Shown: positions 62,215-64,000 of the stretch, piece by piece
Layout: each line of letters begins with the position of its first letter
Numbering within the stretch: the first letter of the stretch is position 1
NCBI RefSeq assembly: GCF_001613795.1
Contig: NZ_LPVZ01000018.1
Location: forward strand, 62,001 to 126,000
Direction of reading: 5' to 3'
DNA length: 64,000 bases
DNA from: Thalassospira sp. MCCC 1A01148
GTDB lineage: Bacteria; Pseudomonadota; Alphaproteobacteria; Rhodospirillales; Thalassospiraceae
Translations under genes and position numbers: made by a program
Notes under the pieces: generated by a model
The model's input: only the letters and a program-made list of their open reading frames with translations
Told to the model about the DNA's origin: nothing
Databases searched by the model: none

Positions 62215-63504
62215 ATGAGTCACCGGCGCAAGGTTTCGGTTATCGGTTTGGGGTATGTCGGGTTGCCGGTTGCGGTGGCATTTGGCACGTCATGTGGTCG
62301 TACCGTGGCGTTTGATATCAATCAGGCACGTATCGCCCAACTTAAAGCAGGGCATGACGCGACCGGTGAGGTCGATGACCATGAACTTGCTGCCGCCGAG
62401 CTGTTGCTGACCGCTGATGCCAGCGACCTTGCCAAGGCAGATTTCCATATTGTCACTGTGCCAACACCGATTGATAGTTCAAACCGCCCGGATCTGTCAC
62501 CGTTGCGCTCTGCCTCGAAAACCGTTGGCGCCATTCTTAAAAAGGGCGACATTGTTGTTTACGAAAGCACGGTCTATCCGGGTGCAACCGAAGAAGAATG
62601 TGTGCCGATCCTTGAAGACCTTTCGGGGCTAAAAGCAGGCACCGATTTTACGGTCGGTTATTCTCCGGAACGCATTAACCCGGGTGATCGTGAACATCGC
62701 TTTACGACCATTACCAAGGTTGTTTCGGGCCAGGATCAGGCAACGCTTGATATCGTGGCCGATGTTTATGGCAGCGTGGTGACCGCCGGTGTCCACAAGG
62801 CGCCAACCATCAAGGCGGCCGAGGCGGCAAAGGTCATCGAAAACACCCAGCGTGATTTGAATATCGCGTTGATGAACGAGTTGTCGCTGATCTTTGATCG
62901 GGCCGGTATTGATACCCGTGATGTGCTTGAAGCTGCGGGTACCAAATGGAACTTCCTGAAATTTACCCCGGGTTTGGTGGGCGGTCACTGCATTGGTGTT
63001 GATCCGTACTACCTGACCCACAAATCCGAAGAGCTAGGTTACTATCCGCAAGTGGTTCTGGCGGGGCGCCGGGTAAATGACGGAATGGGTGAAGTGGTTG
63101 CCAACAAGGTCGTTCGCGCGCTGCTGCGTGAAGGGGCGACCAAAAACCCGACCGTTACCGTACTTGGCCTGACGTTCAAGGAAGATGTGCCCGACATTCG
63201 CAATACGCGCGTCATCGATATCATTCGTTCGCTGGAAGACGCCGGTATCAATGTGCAGGTTCATGATGTTCACGCCGACAAGGAAGAAGTGGCCCACGAA
63301 TTTGAAGGCCTTAAGCTTTGCTCTGACAGTGGGCTGAAACCGGCTGATGCCCTTGTGCTGGCCGTGTCGCACAAGGAATATGTTGCCAAGGGCTGGCCGC
63401 TGATCAGCAGTCTGCTTAAGGATGGCAAGGGCTTTGTTGCCGATGTGCGGGCGGTTCTGCCGCGTGATGAGGTGCCTGCCGGTATCGATCTCTGGCGTCT
63501 CTAG
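62215..63504 (+). CDS. Nucleotide-sugar dehydrogenase (UDP-glucose/GDP-mannose dehydrogenase family, TviB/WbpA-like)
   Basis: NAD-dependent four-electron oxidation of a UDP-hexosamine or related sugar to the uronic acid, for capsule, O-antigen or exopolysaccharide. 429 residues. N-terminal Rossmann motif VIGLGYVGLPVA, a central helix (IENTQRDLNIALMNELSLIF), and catalytic Cys in GGHCIGVDPYYL, then the C-terminal domain LGLTFKEDVPDIRNTRV. The TviB/WbpA subgroup acts on UDP-GlcNAc or UDP-GalNAc. No glycosyltransferase genes are visible in the window. Confidence 0.94.
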   Translation: MSHRRKVSVIGLGYVGLPVAVAFGTSCGRTVAFDINQARIAQLKAGHDATGEVDDHELAAAELLLTADASDLAKADFHIVTVPTPIDSSNRPDLSPLRSASKTVGAILKKGDIVVYESTVYPGATEEECVPILEDLSGLKAGTDFTVGYSPERINPGDREHRFTTITKVVSGQDQATLDIVADVYGSVVTAGVHKAPTIKAAEAAKVIENTQRDLNIALMNELSLIFDRAGIDTRDVLEAAGTKWNFLKFTPGLVGGHCIGVDPYYLTHKSEELGYYPQVVLAGRRVNDGMGEVVANKVVRALLREGATKNPTVTVLGLTFKEDVPDIRNTRVIDIIRSLEDAGINVQVHDVHADKEEVAHEFEGLKLCSDSGLKPADALVLAVSHKEYVAKGWPLISSLLKDGKGFVADVRAVLPRDEVPAGIDLWRL

Positions 63505-63514
63505 GAGACCCGGT

Positions 63515-63883
63515 CTATTCGTCCTGGTAAAGATTGAGCTCGCGCTGCAGTTTCTTCGTCAAACCCTTGGCGACAATGCGATGCGAGCTCCTTAGATGAT
63601 CCTTGAGATCATCTTCGCTTAGGCCCGGTGCATCGTAATGCTGTATCCACTTCATACCGCGTGATGCCAAATATGGTGCAGGGCGCAGGCCGGGCATTTC
63701 CCTGAGGACCTCAAAGCCGATCTCGGATGTCTTGAATGTGATGCCAAGTGTCTCATTCTTGGTCCAGCCACCGATGGCAAACACCTTGCCGCCCACTTTC
63801 CATACGTCCGCACCACCCCATTGAACAACGTGCGTTGTGTGGGGTAGTGACTTGCAAAAGGCGTTGAATGCGTCCCGATCCAT
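63515..63883 (-). CDS. MmcQ/YjbR family DNA-binding-like protein
   Basis: 122 residues, the standard YjbR/CyaY-like fold length: FCKSLPHTTHVVQWGGADVWKVGGKVFAIGG at the start, then LGITFKTSEIGFEVLREMPGLRPAPYLASRGMKWIQH. Proposed DNA-binding double-wing fold; biological role not established. It lies convergent to the dehydrogenase with an 11-base gap. ATG 63883. Confidence 0.92.
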   Translation of the reverse strand: MDRDAFNAFCKSLPHTTHVVQWGGADVWKVGGKVFAIGGWTKNETLGITFKTSEIGFEVLREMPGLRPAPYLASRGMKWIQHYDAPGLSEDDLKDHLRSSHRIVAKGLTKKLQRELNLYQDE

Positions 63884-63945
63884 TGCGGCCCACCTGATTG
63901 TGCAAATAACGTTACCAATAATGGTACGAAATGACGTGCAGCGCG

Positions 63946-64000
63946 TCAGCGTTTTTCGACAACGTCATGCACCAGTTCGACCAAACGGGCCGCAAACTTG
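63946..64000 (-). CDS. C-terminal end of a gene running off the window
   Basis: The last 17 codons before a TGA at 63946-63948 read KFAARLVELVHDVVEKR in an open frame to the window edge, with composition like that of coding DNA here. Too short to identify. A TACCA / TGGTA palindrome lies between this stop and the YjbR start. Confidence 0.5.
   Translation of the reverse strand, partial: KFAARLVELVHDVVEKR

Noticed and set aside
63911..63926. TACCA-ATAA-TGGTA palindrome near the right edge
   Set aside because: Short and single; the gene it might control is mostly outside the window, so I do not call it an operator.

Overview
The window looks like chromosomal DNA of a free-living, flagellated marine alphaproteobacterium. 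Protein style, moderate-high GC and gene content (two ABC importers, EmrAB and RND pumps, flagellins, arylsulfatase, psd-pssA, eukaryotic-type NADP isocitrate dehydrogenase) best fit a Thalassospira-like member of the Rhodospirillales; this is inference from recognition, not a database match. I see no rRNA, tRNA, CRISPR array, transposase or prophage. Most of the window is ordinary core and metabolic DNA with small accessory patches.

Layout. 1-4452: spermidine/putrescine-type ABC importer (ATPase cut by the window edge, two permeases, binding protein) with a divergent TetR regulator and two matching operator palindromes. 4556-12402: YdeI-like protein, AraC regulator, a MoxR ATPase / VWA protein pair split by an AT-rich small membrane-protein gene, periplasmic GDPD, WrbA, a DUF2059 protein and a pirin. 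12542-15997: a small ECF sigma system: lipoprotein, anti-sigma factor, sigma factor, and a divergent secreted Gly/Asn-rich protein ending in Gly-Asp-Thr repeats. Matching promoter-like elements point both ways between the sigma gene and the repeat gene, and the anti-sigma factor and lipoprotein appear to share a C-terminal two-cysteine domain. 16192-17406: icd. 18149-20247: MarR-family repressor with a four-cysteine tail, facing an unknown secreted protein and a class I glutamine amidotransferase across two identical 18-bp repeats. 20228-23677: TetR regulator and EmrAB-type pump. 24091-29599: Cys-type arylsulfatase, a formylglycine-generating enzyme with a signal peptide, an outer-membrane-type protein and an autotransporter with proline-rich 20-residue repeats. 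29824-34848: UgpBAEC-type ABC importer with a DeoR regulator.

35102-45884: LOG-family protein, a multi-pass membrane protein, a LysM protein preceded by a translationally coupled 28-codon ORF, psd-pssA phospholipid genes, an orphan binding protein, and an RND pump whose PadR regulator follows at 46001-46585. 46974-50217: membrane-bound AraC regulator, a PEMT/ICMT-type methyltransferase, two tandem paralogous small proteins with a structured spacer, and a 51-residue ORF with its own terminator. 50401-52440: queE-queD-queC (queuosine precursor), with a preQ1-I-like pseudoknot in the queC leader and a REP-like repeat between queC and queD. 52621-57732: a methyltransferase, two flagellins with a shared leader hairpin that exposes the Shine-Dalgarno sequence, and a DUF5610-like protein. 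58130-end: a 1000-residue LeuRS with an altered KMSKS loop, another orphan binding protein, a nucleotide-sugar dehydrogenase, a YjbR/MmcQ protein and the last codons of a further gene.

The observations I would follow up first are the preQ1-I-like leader, the ECF promoter pair with the shared sensor-like domain, the cysteine-tailed MarR regulon, the small gene inserted between MoxR and VWA, the LeuRS variant, the flagellin leader hairpins, and the coupled 28-codon ORF upstream of the LysM gene.
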